NCBI RefSeq assembly: GCF_001591545.1
Contig: NZ_BCVC01000001.1
Location: forward strand, 1,922,001-1,986,000
From: Lederbergia lenta NBRC 16444
Lineage (GTDB): Bacteria; Bacillota; Bacilli; Bacillales; Bacillaceae_C
Direction of reading: 5' to 3'
DNA length: 64,000 bases
Part shown: positions 34,906 through 44,377 of the stretch, one piece after another
How positions within the stretch are numbered: position 1 is the stretch's first letter
How the letters are laid out: each line of letters starts with the position of its first letter
Translations under genes and position numbers: made by a program
The notes under the pieces: generated by a model
Told to the model about the DNA's origin: nothing
The model's input: the letters and a program-made list of their open reading frames with translations, nothing else
The model's database searches: none

Positions 34906-36264
34906 TTATCCAATGATTACTCTTTCTTTGGGATAATGATAATCAGGTGCTTTTTTATTACCTCCAAGCGTTAATAAAAAGGATAAAATTCCGATTCTCC
35001 CGATAAACATTAATAATATAAGTAGTGATTTACCAAAATAGGATAAGTCAGCTGTAATTCCCATCGAAGCACCACAAGTTCCAAATGCAGATGACACTTC
35101 AAATATGATTGCAATAAGACTTGCGTCTTCCGTAACTGCTAAAATAAATATGGATGTACCCCATAAAATAACTGCAAGCATTAATACAACCAACGATTTT
35201 AATACATCCTCATGATGAATTTCCCGTTTAAATACCTTAATTGTTTTATTACCCTTAGCAAAATGATAAAGAAAAAGGATATTCAATGCAAAAGTTGTCG
35301 TTCTAATACCTCCACCTACAGAACTAGGTGAAGCACCGATAAACATAAGTGCAGACATAAATAGAATAGTTGGCATTGATAATTGATTGATATCTAGCGT
35401 TAAAAGCCCAGCGCTCCTCATCGTTGTCGATTGAAATAACGCATAGAAAAAGGATTCATGCCATGCCTTATCTGCAAAATAATCATTAAATTCTAATGCA
35501 AAGATAATTACTGTACCTATTACAAGCAATAAAAAATAAGTAGCTGTCGTAATTTTCGTAAATAAAGTAAAACGGAATCTTTGCTTTTCATTTTTATGTA
35601 AAAGAAATCTTTTTACTTCTATCCATACTGGAAATCCTATTGCCCCAAGCACAATGAGTATCATGGTAACAAATTGAACGAAATAATCAGATGCAAATGG
35701 TATTAAAGATTCCCCAGTAATATCAAATCCCGCATTCGTTGTCGCACTGACAGAAGCAAACAAACCTTGTAGAAAAGCTTCCTGCCATGTTGGAAAGTAA
35801 TTCAAATAATATGTTCCAAGGATAAGTGCCCCTACCAGTTCAATCAGTAAGATTAAATATAATATTTGTTTTAATAATTCAACTAATCCCGAAAGGTATA
35901 ATTGATTTTGGTCCGTTTTAATTAGCTGCCTTTGTTTTAAGCCAATTTTTTTCCCAAGTAGTAACCAAAAAAATGTGCTGATCGTCATAATGCCTATTCC
36001 ACCGATTTGTAATATAAGCATGAGTAAAAATATGCCTGACACCGTGAACGTATCTGGAATACTAATGGTACTCAAGCCGGTGACACTTATGGCGCTAGCA
36101 GCAGTGAAAATAGCATCCATGAATGACCAATCAGCTTCTTCTTTTCTGGCAAAAGGAAGACTTAATAGGAAAGCGGCAAGTGCCACAGTAAAAACATAAT
36201 AAGAAACAAGGATACGAAATGGCGTAAGCCTGCTCAATTTATATTTTTGAGAACGTATCATCAT
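34906..36264 (-). CDS. ktrD: KtrD-like K+ transporter subunit (TrkH/KtrB family)
   Basis: A 452-residue ion-channel-like membrane protein with four M1-P-M2 repeats. Selectivity-filter glycines are visible in ASAISVTGLST, ASVSATTNAGFDI, QSTTMRSAGLLT and SSAFGTCGASMG, and the hinge region reads GASPSSVGGGIRTTTFAL. Length and position next to the spore gene and acyltransferase fit B. subtilis KtrD (YkrM). It needs a cytosolic RCK partner (KtrC), not found in this window; KtrC is a c-di-AMP target, as is CbpB. GGGAG upstream. Confidence 0.9.
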   Translation of the reverse strand: MMIRSQKYKLSRLTPFRILVSYYVFTVALAAFLLSLPFARKEEADWSFMDAIFTAASAISVTGLSTISIPDTFTVSGIFLLMLILQIGGIGIMTISTFFWLLLGKKIGLKQRQLIKTDQNQLYLSGLVELLKQILYLILLIELVGALILGTYYLNYFPTWQEAFLQGLFASVSATTNAGFDITGESLIPFASDYFVQFVTMILIVLGAIGFPVWIEVKRFLLHKNEKQRFRFTLFTKITTATYFLLLVIGTVIIFALEFNDYFADKAWHESFFYALFQSTTMRSAGLLTLDINQLSMPTILFMSALMFIGASPSSVGGGIRTTTFALNILFLYHFAKGNKTIKVFKREIHHEDVLKSLVVLMLAVILWGTSIFILAVTEDASLIAIIFEVSSAFGTCGASMGITADLSYFGKSLLILLMFIGRIGILSFLLTLGGNKKAPDYHYPKERVIIG

Positions 36265-36400
36265 TAAATTTTTCTCCCGTCATAATCAGTATTCTTCTAT
36301 CTTAATGAAAAAAATGCCTAATGAAAAGAATTATTTCAAAGTTAATAACTAATATTAATATCATTGCGTTTCGAAGTCAATTCAGGCTTGATTTACCAGC

Positions 36401-36429
36401 TATATTTTTGATACATAAGATCCATATTA
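36401..36429 (+). promoter_or_regulatory. SigG-type promoter of the spore gene
   Basis: TATA, 18 bases, CATATTA fits the forespore SigG consensus (gHATR-N17/18-CATWHTA) and lies 40 bp upstream of the spore protein gene. Confidence 0.6.
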
Positions 36430-36468
36430 AAAATACGCAAGAAAATAAATATGAAAAGGTGAGACAAA

Positions 36469-36666
36469 ATGGGTAGACAAAGTAATAAATTACTTGTTCC
36501 AGGAATTGATCAATATTTAGATCAAGTGAAATATGAAATAGCGCAAGAGTTTGGTGTAACTCTTGGTTCCGATACAGTAGCAAGAAGCAATGGCTCTGTA
36601 GGAGGAGAAATTACTAAAAGACTTGTAAAACAAGCGCAACATCAGCTTTCAGGCAAGCAAGAATAA
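36469..36666 (+). CDS. sspD: alpha/beta-type small acid-soluble spore protein
   Basis: A 65-residue SASP that coats and protects spore DNA. It holds both conserved blocks: [15 protein letters not shown] (27-30 is the germination protease cleavage site, EFGV) and [20 protein letters not shown]. Preceded by AAAGGTG and a SigG-like promoter and followed by a strong terminator, so it is a forespore-specific single gene. The position beside ktrD suggests sspD, but alpha/beta SASPs are so alike that the letter is uncertain. Confidence 0.92.
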   Translation: MGRQSNKLLVPGIDQYLDQVKYEIAQEFGVTLGSDTVARSNGSVGGEITKRLVKQAQHQLSGKQE

Positions 36667-36671
36667 GGAAG

Positions 36672-36708
36672 AAAAGGGTTGCCCCAATAGATATGGGACA
36701 ACCCTTTA
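36672..36708. terminator. terminator of the spore gene
   Basis: AAAGGGTTGCCCCA / TGGGACAACCCTTT stem (one mismatch), T-rich flank; converging ykoY ends 26 bp further and may share it. Confidence 0.85.
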
Positions 36709-36733
36709 TGTTTTCCAAGTTTGTACAAGAATT

Positions 36734-37501
36734 TTATTCTTTGGTTTGAACTGATTTTTTAATTGAGATTACATATCCTCCTACAGCAATGCCTATGAGG
36801 ACAACCCAGAAAGTCATTTTCCATGCCAGTGATTCAGGAAAATGTTCATCTAAAATAGAAACATTTGGATGTGCTAGCGTAAAGACACTTAATTTTACAC
36901 CCACCCATCCAACAATTAAGAATGCTGCAGTTTCAAGTGTAGGATACTTTGCTAATAGCTTTACAAAACTAGTTGCTGCAAACCTCATAATAACGACACC
37001 GATTAAACCGCCAAGGAGCATTACAATAAATTGTCCTCCATCAATTCCTCCAACGTGAAACCATCCGGTAGGCTTTAGTGTAACCGCCAAAGCAACTGCC
37101 GCAAGCATCGAGTCTATTGCAAACGCAATATCAGCTATTTCAACTTTAAAGACAGTCATCCAGAATGAGCTGCCTTTTCTATTTTTAAGTGATTTTTTAT
37201 CTTTCTCGGTATCTTTTCCACTCTTTTTAATTAAATGATGTGCCGCTAGAAAAATTAAATAAGCTGCACCAATTGCTTGGATTTGCCAAACGTTAACAAG
37301 AAAAGTTATTAGAAATAATGCCGCAAATCGAAATATAAAAGCACCTAATAATCCATAAAATAATGCTTTCTTTTGTTGTTTCTCTGGCAAATGTTTGACC
37401 ATTACTGCCATTACTACTGCATTATCAGCAGCAAGAATACCTTCCAATCCAATGAGTACAATTAATACCCACCCATATTCTAACATCATCGATACATCCA
37501 C
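36734..37501 (-). CDS. ykoY: TerC-family metal exporter/metallation protein (YkoY-like)
   Basis: A 255-residue TerC protein with about seven helices; the metal-site motifs are GLEGILAADNAVVMAV in helix 1-2 and EIADIAFAIDSMLAAVALA. YkoY (MeeY) and YceF in B. subtilis export Mn2+ and metallate secreted enzymes. The manganese riboswitch directly upstream supports the same job. The start is GTG at 37501 after GGAGG; a longer frame exists but its extra 27 residues would be translated from the riboswitch leader. Confidence 0.9.
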   Translation of the reverse strand: MDVSMMLEYGWVLIVLIGLEGILAADNAVVMAVMVKHLPEKQQKKALFYGLLGAFIFRFAALFLITFLVNVWQIQAIGAAYLIFLAAHHLIKKSGKDTEKDKKSLKNRKGSSFWMTVFKVEIADIAFAIDSMLAAVALAVTLKPTGWFHVGGIDGGQFIVMLLGGLIGVVIMRFAATSFVKLLAKYPTLETAAFLIVGWVGVKLSVFTLAHPNVSILDEHFPESLAWKMTFWVVLIGIAVGGYVISIKKSVQTKE

Positions 37502-37560
37502 TAAAATTCCTCCAATACAAATGTTAACATCCCCATTAGCCAAGATTTTAGTCAAACAAA

Positions 37561-37589
37561 AAGACCTCTGCCTAATAGGCAAAGGTCTT
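37561..37589 (-). terminator. riboswitch expression-platform terminator
   Basis: AAGACCTTTGCC / GGCAGAGGTCTT followed by TTTTG on the minus strand, between the aptamer and ykoY. Mn2+ binding would prevent it forming. Confidence 0.85.
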
Positions 37590-37705
37590 GCTAGACATAA
37601 TTCATGTCAACAAAGCCGGTGAGCTAGCTCACGAATTGACGACTTTGTTTTAGGTATACCCCATTTAAGGCTACCTAACGCTACTCCCCTTTGACATAAA
37701 GTCAA
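37590..37705 (-). ncRNA. yybP-ykoY manganese riboswitch
   Basis: Read on the minus strand the leader contains the conserved elements of the yybP-ykoY class in order: AAAGGGGAGTAGC, then GTCGTCAATTC, GCTCACCGGCTTTGTTGACAT and CTAGCAAGACC leading into the terminator. This class binds Mn2+ and turns on Mn2+ exporters; the downstream gene is of the TerC family for which the class was named. Confidence 0.93.
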
Positions 37706-37723
37706 ATATATGATGTTTCTTAC

Positions 37724-37752
37724 ATTATAAAACAAGCCCACTCATCAAGCAA
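37724..37752 (-). promoter_or_regulatory. SigA promoter of the ykoY leader
   Basis: Minus-strand TTGCTT, 17 bases, TATAAT, placing transcription start about 20 bp before the aptamer. Confidence 0.65.
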
Positions 37753-37773
37753 GATTTATTTTTCACTATCAGA

Positions 37774-40700
37774 TCATCTTCGCTTACTAACGCTTTTTCT
37801 ACTGTTCATTTTTCTCGTTTCTTTATCAAATAAACTATACACAACTGGGATGATAAATAGTGTAAGCAGTGTACTACTTACGAGACCACCAATAACTGTG
37901 ACCGCCATCGGTTGATTCATCTCTGTGCCTTCTCCGATTCCAAGTGCGAGTGGTACAAGTCCTAATATAGTGGTCAATGCAGTCATCATAATTGGGCGAA
38001 CACGATCTTTTACTGATTCAACTAAAGCATCCACACTAGAAAAACCTGCCTCTTTCTTCTGATTAATATAATCTACAAGTACGATCGCATTATTCACAAC
38101 AATACCTGCTAAGATAATAATCCCAATAAAGACAGGAATACTTAATGGCATCTGTGCGGCCAACAAACTAATGGTTACACCAATAACCATTAATGGAACG
38201 GTAAACATAATCACAAATGGATATTTAAACGATTCGAATTGTGCGGCCATCACAATATAGATTAAGATTAATGCCAAAGCAAAGGCCATTATCAAATCAT
38301 TTTTTGATTCCTCTAGAAGTTCTGTTTCACCGCTAAAATTAATTTCAGTTTCCTCCGAAAGTTTTAATGCATTTATTTCAGTTTCTACCATTTTAGAAAG
38401 ATCCCCAACATTGGTATTTTCACTATATTTAAGTGTAAATTGAACAGAATCTTGTTGGTTAATCCGCTGAATTTGAACTGGTCCTTCCCCGGTTTCTATC
38501 GTGGCCACTTCTTCTAATTCTACATATGAACCATCTGCTTTTTTTATTAATAATTTTTTTAATTTATCGATGTCCCTTGTTACTTCCTCATCATATTCAA
38601 CGAAAACTGCAAATACATCTGAATCTTCAGCGATAATTTGTGCTACTTGAACTCCCCTAGTCACGTCATTTACTATCGTCGCTATCTGGGCAGGAGCTAA
38701 TCCTGCTCCAAAAGCTTTATCACGATCTATCGAGATTTGAATTTCTTCTACTGTATCTGTGATACTAGTGGATAATTCTGTTACATCATTTAATTTTGAT
38801 AATGTCGTATACACTTTATCGGCACTTGCTTCAAGTCTGTGTTTATTCGTATCTTTTATGTTAAATGTTAATGTTTGCGGCGCAATTCCTGAAGCTGCTT
38901 GTACATTGAATACGAGTTCAGCCTTTTCATTAACATGTTCCATTTCTTTTTCAAGTATTGGCTTCATTCTGTCTACAAATGTGAAAAGCGACTGGCTGCG
39001 ATTTTTTAATGGTATTAATTTCACATAAACCTCTGCTGAATTCGGCATACCATTTCCTTGAAAAGTAGACTCCTGAGTCGCACCAATTAAACTGACGTAA
39101 ACGTCCACATCTTTTTCTGCCTTTAATTTTCTCTCTATTACATTTATTACTTTTTCCGTTTCGGTTAGTGCAGCACCATTTTCAAGCTGGACTTTGATAC
39201 TAAAAAAACCTTCATCTGTCGGCGGTAAAAATTGTGTTCCAATTAATCTAAGTCCTAAAACTCCTGCTCCAAATAATATGAACGAAGTAGTCAAAACGAT
39301 TATTCTGTGGCGTAAACACCATCGAATGGAACGATCCAACATATTCATCGCTTTTGATCTACGTCTTCTTGCCTCGTAATTACCAATAGATGGTTTAAGT
39401 AATCTACTTGCAAACATAGGAATTACAGTTAAAGCAACAAATAATGAGGCAAATAAACTAAATGAAATCGTAAATGCAAACTCCTTGAATAGCTGACCAA
39501 GCAAACCACTAATAAAGACCACTGGTAAAAATACTGCGACAGTTGTTAGGGTGGACGCAGTAATGGCTCCTGCCACCTCTTTTGCCCCGTCTCGTGCAGC
39601 CTGTTTTGGCTCTTTTCCTATCGATAGATGACGGTATATATTTTCAATAACTACAATTGCATTATCAACGAGCATTCCAATACCTAGTGCCAATGCACCA
39701 AGCGTCATTATATTTAATGCAAAATCGGCAAAATACATTAAAACAAACGTGACAATTACTGAATACGGGATTGCTATGCCGATAATAAGAGGACTTTTTA
39801 CATTACGTAAGAACAAAAACAGAACGATCATTGCCAATAATCCGCCTACAATAAGAGAGTTGGCAATATTATTAATGGCGATTTTAATATAATCACCTTG
39901 ATCGAATAATATATCTGATTCCATTTCCTTATACTGTTCTTTTTTTAATAAAGTGTTGATCGCTTTTTGAAAGTCTTTTGATACATTTGCAGTATTTGCA
40001 TCTGCTTCTTGCAATACACTTAATAAAACAGATGGCTTTTCATTCGTACGTGTAATACTATTTGACTGTTGCTCTTGCTGGTTCACAACTGCAATATCTT
40101 TAATATAAACTTTTTTCCCATTTAAAGGATTAACAGTTACTGCAAGATTAGCAATATCTTCTACAGAATGAATCGTGCTAATAATTCTTGTGGTTAGTTC
40201 TTTTCCCTCTGTTAGAACCGTTTCACCAGGCATCGATACGTCACTAGTCTGAATTATATTCACAATATCTGATTGTGCTAGACCATTTTCTTTTAACTTT
40301 TCTTGATCAATCTTTACTCTAATTTCTTCTATTAAGGTGCCAGTGACATTCACACTGGCCACTCCTTGCACTTTAGTCAATTCTACTGTCAATTTATCTG
40401 CGAGAGTCCGTAGCTTCTCTTCACTTTCATCCGTTTTTAAGGATAATTGAATAACTGGAAACTGGGCAGGGTCAAATTTTAAAAATCTTGGTTTTCCTGC
40501 ATCGGTCGGCATTGGCGTTTGATCAATTCGTTGCAAAACATCATTTTGGATATCATCAATTTTTGTAGTCCAAGAGAACTCTAACAAAACCATATTAGAA
40601 CCTTCTTGCGAAATCGACTGGACATTTTTAATACCAGGTAAAGTGGATAGATTTGCTTCAAGCGGCTTTGTAATTTTCTCGACTACCTCAGTTGGGCTTG

Positions 40701-40860
40701 CCCCTTGATAAGATGTAACAACAACCGCAATGGGGGGATTTATGTCAGGAATTAATTTCAACGGTATTTTCAATACTGAAACAATGCCTAATATAATAAC
40801 TAGAAACATCGTTACAATTGTAAAAACCGGTCTCTTTATAGAAAAAGCACTTAAATTCAC
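37774..40860 (-). CDS. swrC: RND-family efflux pump (SwrC-like)
   Basis: A 1028-residue AcrB/HAE1-type proton-driven exporter: twelve membrane helices, two large external loops (about 35-330 and 560-850), and proton-relay motif GIGMLVDNAIVVIENIYRH in helix 4. In Gram-positives without an outer membrane such pumps work alone; SwrC (YerP) of B. subtilis exports surfactin and aids swarming, and others have been linked to drug or lipid export. No membrane-fusion or outer-membrane partner is nearby. Start GTG at 40860 with AAGGGG; the longer frame adds 38 residues without a ribosome binding site. Confidence 0.88.
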   Translation of the reverse strand: MNLSAFSIKRPVFTIVTMFLVIILGIVSVLKIPLKLIPDINPPIAVVVTSYQGASPTEVVEKITKPLEANLSTLPGIKNVQSISQEGSNMVLLEFSWTTKIDDIQNDVLQRIDQTPMPTDAGKPRFLKFDPAQFPVIQLSLKTDESEEKLRTLADKLTVELTKVQGVASVNVTGTLIEEIRVKIDQEKLKENGLAQSDIVNIIQTSDVSMPGETVLTEGKELTTRIISTIHSVEDIANLAVTVNPLNGKKVYIKDIAVVNQQEQQSNSITRTNEKPSVLLSVLQEADANTANVSKDFQKAINTLLKKEQYKEMESDILFDQGDYIKIAINNIANSLIVGGLLAMIVLFLFLRNVKSPLIIGIAIPYSVIVTFVLMYFADFALNIMTLGALALGIGMLVDNAIVVIENIYRHLSIGKEPKQAARDGAKEVAGAITASTLTTVAVFLPVVFISGLLGQLFKEFAFTISFSLFASLFVALTVIPMFASRLLKPSIGNYEARRRRSKAMNMLDRSIRWCLRHRIIVLTTSFILFGAGVLGLRLIGTQFLPPTDEGFFSIKVQLENGAALTETEKVINVIERKLKAEKDVDVYVSLIGATQESTFQGNGMPNSAEVYVKLIPLKNRSQSLFTFVDRMKPILEKEMEHVNEKAELVFNVQAASGIAPQTLTFNIKDTNKHRLEASADKVYTTLSKLNDVTELSTSITDTVEEIQISIDRDKAFGAGLAPAQIATIVNDVTRGVQVAQIIAEDSDVFAVFVEYDEEVTRDIDKLKKLLIKKADGSYVELEEVATIETGEGPVQIQRINQQDSVQFTLKYSENTNVGDLSKMVETEINALKLSEETEINFSGETELLEESKNDLIMAFALALILIYIVMAAQFESFKYPFVIMFTVPLMVIGVTISLLAAQMPLSIPVFIGIIILAGIVVNNAIVLVDYINQKKEAGFSSVDALVESVKDRVRPIMMTALTTILGLVPLALGIGEGTEMNQPMAVTVIGGLVSSTLLTLFIIPVVYSLFDKETRKMNSRKSVSKRR

Positions 40861-40983
40861 CTTTTTAACCCCTTCCATCAATAAACGTTTATACTTAATT
40901 ACATAATTATAGCAATATTTTCCTAGGACTAATATGAAAAAGCAAATTTTACTATATAAAACACTCCTATTCATTTATTATAG

Positions 40984-41016
40984 AAAAAACACGGCTCCTA
41001 ATGAGCCGTGTTTTTT
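40984..41016 (-). terminator. terminator of prfC
   Basis: AAAAAACACGGCTC / GAGCCGTGTTTTTT perfect stem with a five-base loop; works in either direction. Confidence 0.9.
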
Positions 41017-41023
41017 CTAATTT

Positions 41024-42604
41024 TTATTCCTCTACATCCATTGGATTACTAAGCATGATTTCAGGATTTTTATCTTGGAACCATCGTAACGCAAATTCAT
41101 TTTCGAATAAGAATAACGGTTGATCATAGCGGTCTTTCACAAGTTGACTACGCTGACTAGATAATGATTCATCAATTTTCTCATTTTCAACCCATCTGGC
41201 AATTTTCGTGCCAATAGACTCCATAATGACATCGGAATTATATTCATTTTTCATGCGATGTTCGAAAACTTCGAATTGGAGCTGTCCGACTGCTCCGAGA
41301 ATATAATCTTCTAGGCGATATGTTTTATATAATTGAATCGCCCCTTCTTGTACTAATTGTTGCACACCTTTATGAAAACTTTTTTGTTTCATCACATTCT
41401 TAGCTGTAACTTTAACGAATAACTCAGGGGTAAACTGGGGTAGTTTTTCAAATTGGATGTTATTTTTCCCTTCATATATTGTATCGCCAATTTGATATGT
41501 TCCCGTATCATACAACCCTATGATATCTCCACTTACAGCCTCATTTACCGTACTACGATCGTCCGCTAAAAATTGCGTGGATTGGGAAAGCTTTATTTGT
41601 TTGCCTGTTCTAGCAAGTGTTACATTCATACCCCGTTCGAATGCTCCAGAGCATATTCTAATAAATGCAATCCGATCCCTATGTGCTGGGTTCATATTTG
41701 CTTGGATTTTAAAAACAAACCCAGAGAAGTTCGCAGAAGCAGGTTCCACTTCTCCTTCGTTTGTAAGTCGCGGTTGTGGGGCTGGTGCAAATTGTAAATA
41801 GGTCTCTAAAAAAGTTTGCACGCCAAAATTTGTTAATGCACTACCAAAGAATACCGGAGATAATGTACCATTATTTATTTTTTCAATTGAAAATTCATTT
41901 CCGGCTTCATCGAGCAACATGATCTCTTCTAATGCTTGCGTATACAAATCCGATTCTTTTAAAGGATGGTCTCCGATCATTTCTCCTTCCTCATTTAGTT
42001 CTAGAAAACGTTCGTCTTCCTCTACGCGAAATTGCTCAATACGCTTGTTATATCGATCATATATTCCATAAAATTCTTTTCCCATACCAATCGGCCAATT
42101 CATTGGGTAAGATTCAATTCCAAGAACTTCTTCCAGTTCTGCAAGTAATTCAAGTGGTGCCCTACCTTGTCGATCGAGTTTATTAATAAACGTAAAGATC
42201 GGTATACCCCTCATTCTACATACTTTGAAAAGCTTAAGTGTTTGCTCTTCTATACCTTTAGCTGAGTCGATAATCATAACGGCACTATCTACTGCCATTA
42301 ATGTTCGATATGTGTCTTCACTAAAGTCCTGATGCCCAGGTGTATCCAAAATATTTACACTAAAGTCGTTATAATCAAACTGCATAACGGAGGAAGTAAC
42401 GGAAATCCCCCGTTGTTTTTCAATTTCCATCCAATCTGATGTTGCGTACTTACCCGTTTTTTTTCCTTTTACCGTTCCCGCATCCCGAATAGCTCCACCA
42501 AATAACAATAGTTTTTCTGTTATCGTTGTTTTTCCAGCATCAGGGTGGGAGATTATTGCAAAGGTTCTTCTTGATTCAACTTCTGTCTGTAGTGTATGTG
42601 CCAT
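41024..42604 (-). CDS. prfC: peptide chain release factor 3
   Basis: A 526-residue translational GTPase that removes RF1/RF2 after termination. G1 [12 protein letters not shown] (20-31), G2 region [21 protein letters not shown]3 DTPGHQDF, G4 NKLD and domains II-III to the C-terminus with the RF3-specific [16 protein letters not shown]. Absent from B. subtilis 168 as I recall, but found in several other bacilli. AAGGAA before the ATG. Single-gene unit. Confidence 0.95.
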   Translation of the reverse strand: MAHTLQTEVESRRTFAIISHPDAGKTTITEKLLLFGGAIRDAGTVKGKKTGKYATSDWMEIEKQRGISVTSSVMQFDYNDFSVNILDTPGHQDFSEDTYRTLMAVDSAVMIIDSAKGIEEQTLKLFKVCRMRGIPIFTFINKLDRQGRAPLELLAELEEVLGIESYPMNWPIGMGKEFYGIYDRYNKRIEQFRVEEDERFLELNEEGEMIGDHPLKESDLYTQALEEIMLLDEAGNEFSIEKINNGTLSPVFFGSALTNFGVQTFLETYLQFAPAPQPRLTNEGEVEPASANFSGFVFKIQANMNPAHRDRIAFIRICSGAFERGMNVTLARTGKQIKLSQSTQFLADDRSTVNEAVSGDIIGLYDTGTYQIGDTIYEGKNNIQFEKLPQFTPELFVKVTAKNVMKQKSFHKGVQQLVQEGAIQLYKTYRLEDYILGAVGQLQFEVFEHRMKNEYNSDVIMESIGTKIARWVENEKIDESLSSQRSQLVKDRYDQPLFLFENEFALRWFQDKNPEIMLSNPMDVEE

Positions 42605-42711
42605 AAAATAATTCCTTCCATCATTCAGTCTTTTACTATCATATTCCTTGGTGGGATGGATTTCAACGCTTATATTTTTCTTCGATCAAATAGCTTCAAT
42701 ATGATAATAAA

Positions 42712-43767
42712 TTACACAATCGTTATAGGGGATTGAACGTAAGCTAATAATAATTTTTCCGTATTCCATAGGGAGGATTTATGTGTTCTTTCCAAAGCAT
42801 GTGATGACTCAATTCCTGGACCAACTAATCCATGCACAATATCATGCCCTGATTTAATTGCTGCCGAAGCATCTGATCCATAATAGGGATATATATCTAC
42901 TTTATAGTCAATATTATTTTTCCTGGCTAAATCCACGAGTTTTTTTCTTAATTCATAATGATATGGACCGCTTGAATCCTTTGCACAAATAGAAACCGTA
43001 TATTCATCTGAAGATTGCCCTTCACCTAATGCCCCCATATCAACTGCCAAATATTCAACTGTTTCTGGTGGGATATTTGAATTACCGCCATAACCTATTT
43101 CTTCATTATTTGAAATTAAAAAATGAGTTGTGTATGGTAGTTCCACATTTTCTTCTTTCAAATGTTTAATCATACATAAGAGAATTGCCGTACTTGCTTT
43201 GTCATCTAAATGCCGAGATTTAATAAATCCACTTTTTGTTATTTGAACACGTGGATCAAAAGAAACAAAATCACCGACCTGAATACCAAGTTTTCTAGTT
43301 TCCTCTTCATTGCTCGTTTTTTCGTCTATCCGTACTTCTATATTTTTTTCATTTCTTTTTGCTTCCCCAGCATCTTTATAAACATGAACGGAAGTTTGTT
43401 TCATTAAAATAGTTCCCGAATATGTTTTCCCAGCATCCGTTTCAATCTCACAATACTCACCTTCCACCGCATTCCAGCGAAAGCCTCCAATCATATCGAG
43501 CTTTAGTCTGCCATTAGTCTTGATTTCTTTTACCATGGCACCTAGTGTATCAACATGTGCTGTCAGCATACGATGTTGTTCCTTGTTTTTACCAGGTATC
43601 GTAATGAGCAATCCACCTTTTCGATTACGCTTCATCTCCAGCTCAAGATTTTGCAAATATCGTTCACAAAAATCAATTACTTTCCTGGTGTTTCCGGATG
43701 GACTAGGGATCGAAACAAGCTCTTTTATTAGCATCAGAGTTTCTTTCATATGTGGGTCATTCGCCAT
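42712..43767 (-). CDS. M42-family metallo-aminopeptidase
   Basis: A 351-residue dinuclear-metal peptidase of the FrvX/YsdC type. Predicted ligands: His in TAHVDT (about 70), Asp in SRHLDDKAS, Glu-Glu in SNNEEIGYGG, Asp in LAVDMGA and His in SSHALERTHK. The catalytic Asp follows the first His by two (H-V-D). Such TET-type enzymes trim short peptides in the cytosol; substrate unknown. The gene diverges from the OsmC gene 89 bp away. AGAAGGGAAG upstream. Confidence 0.88.
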   Translation of the reverse strand: MANDPHMKETLMLIKELVSIPSPSGNTRKVIDFCERYLQNLELEMKRNRKGGLLITIPGKNKEQHRMLTAHVDTLGAMVKEIKTNGRLKLDMIGGFRWNAVEGEYCEIETDAGKTYSGTILMKQTSVHVYKDAGEAKRNEKNIEVRIDEKTSNEEETRKLGIQVGDFVSFDPRVQITKSGFIKSRHLDDKASTAILLCMIKHLKEENVELPYTTHFLISNNEEIGYGGNSNIPPETVEYLAVDMGALGEGQSSDEYTVSICAKDSSGPYHYELRKKLVDLARKNNIDYKVDIYPYYGSDASAAIKSGHDIVHGLVGPGIESSHALERTHKSSLWNTEKLLLAYVQSPITIV

Positions 43768-43856
43768 TCAAATAACTTCCCTTCTATTGTAGAATTAATC
43801 TAATATAAAAAGATGTTATAATCATACCATGACTTTATCGTAGGAGGAAAAAAGAG

Positions 43857-44297
43857 ATGGCCAAGCATTCATTTTTATTAACTGCTGACTGGAATGGTGG
43901 CAGAAATAGCGTTGGAACGATTGATGCGGGGAATTTAAAAACAAAAGTATCGATCCCACCTGAAATGGATGGACCTGGTGTTGGTACTAATCCTGACGAA
44001 ATGTTATTAGGAGCCGCTGGAACATGTTATATTATTACTTTAGCAGCTATGCTTGAGCGTGCGTCTATTTCTGTTTCTAGCCTTACACTTGAGTCAGAAG
44101 GAATTGTAGAAGTCGTAAGTGGTATTATTACGTATAAAGAAATCATTCATCGACCAAACATAAGGTTAACAAATGAAGCTCATGAGAAAAAGGCGCTCAT
44201 TCTTGCAGAAAAAGCGGAAAAAAATTGTATGATTTCAAGGGCACTAGCGGGTAATGTAGAAATAAAACTAGAAACCTTCATCCAGACTGACGAATAA
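43857..44297 (+). CDS. OsmC-family peroxiredoxin (SACOL1771-like)
   Basis: A 146-residue OsmC/Ohr superfamily thiol peroxidase. Two conserved cysteines lie in GAAGTCYIITLAAML (about 57) and EKNCMISRALAG (about 123), as needed for reduction of hydroperoxides by a Cys pair. It begins with the SACOL1771-type N-terminus (MAKHSFLLTADWNGG). AGGAGG is nine bases before the ATG. It may partly compensate for the lost ykuU peroxiredoxin, though this is speculation. Confidence 0.85.
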   Translation: MAKHSFLLTADWNGGRNSVGTIDAGNLKTKVSIPPEMDGPGVGTNPDEMLLGAAGTCYIITLAAMLERASISVSSLTLESEGIVEVVSGIITYKEIIHRPNIRLTNEAHEKKALILAEKAEKNCMISRALAGNVEIKLETFIQTDE

Positions 44298-44311
44298 AAA
44301 AGTCATTTTTT

Positions 44312-44360
44312 GAAATCTGCTAAATTTAGTAATCCAAAATTTGGCAGTTTCTTTTTTTGC
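44312..44360 (+). terminator. terminator of the OsmC gene
   Basis: Imperfect stem GAAATCTGCTAAATTT / AAATTTGGCAGTTTC followed by CTTTTTTT. Confidence 0.75.
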
Positions 44361-44377
44361 ATATGCTAATCAATTGC

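Noticed and set aside
37620-37640. GTGAGCTAGCTCAC palindrome as a protein-binding site
   Set aside because: It is part of the yybP-ykoY aptamer and is explained by RNA pairing.
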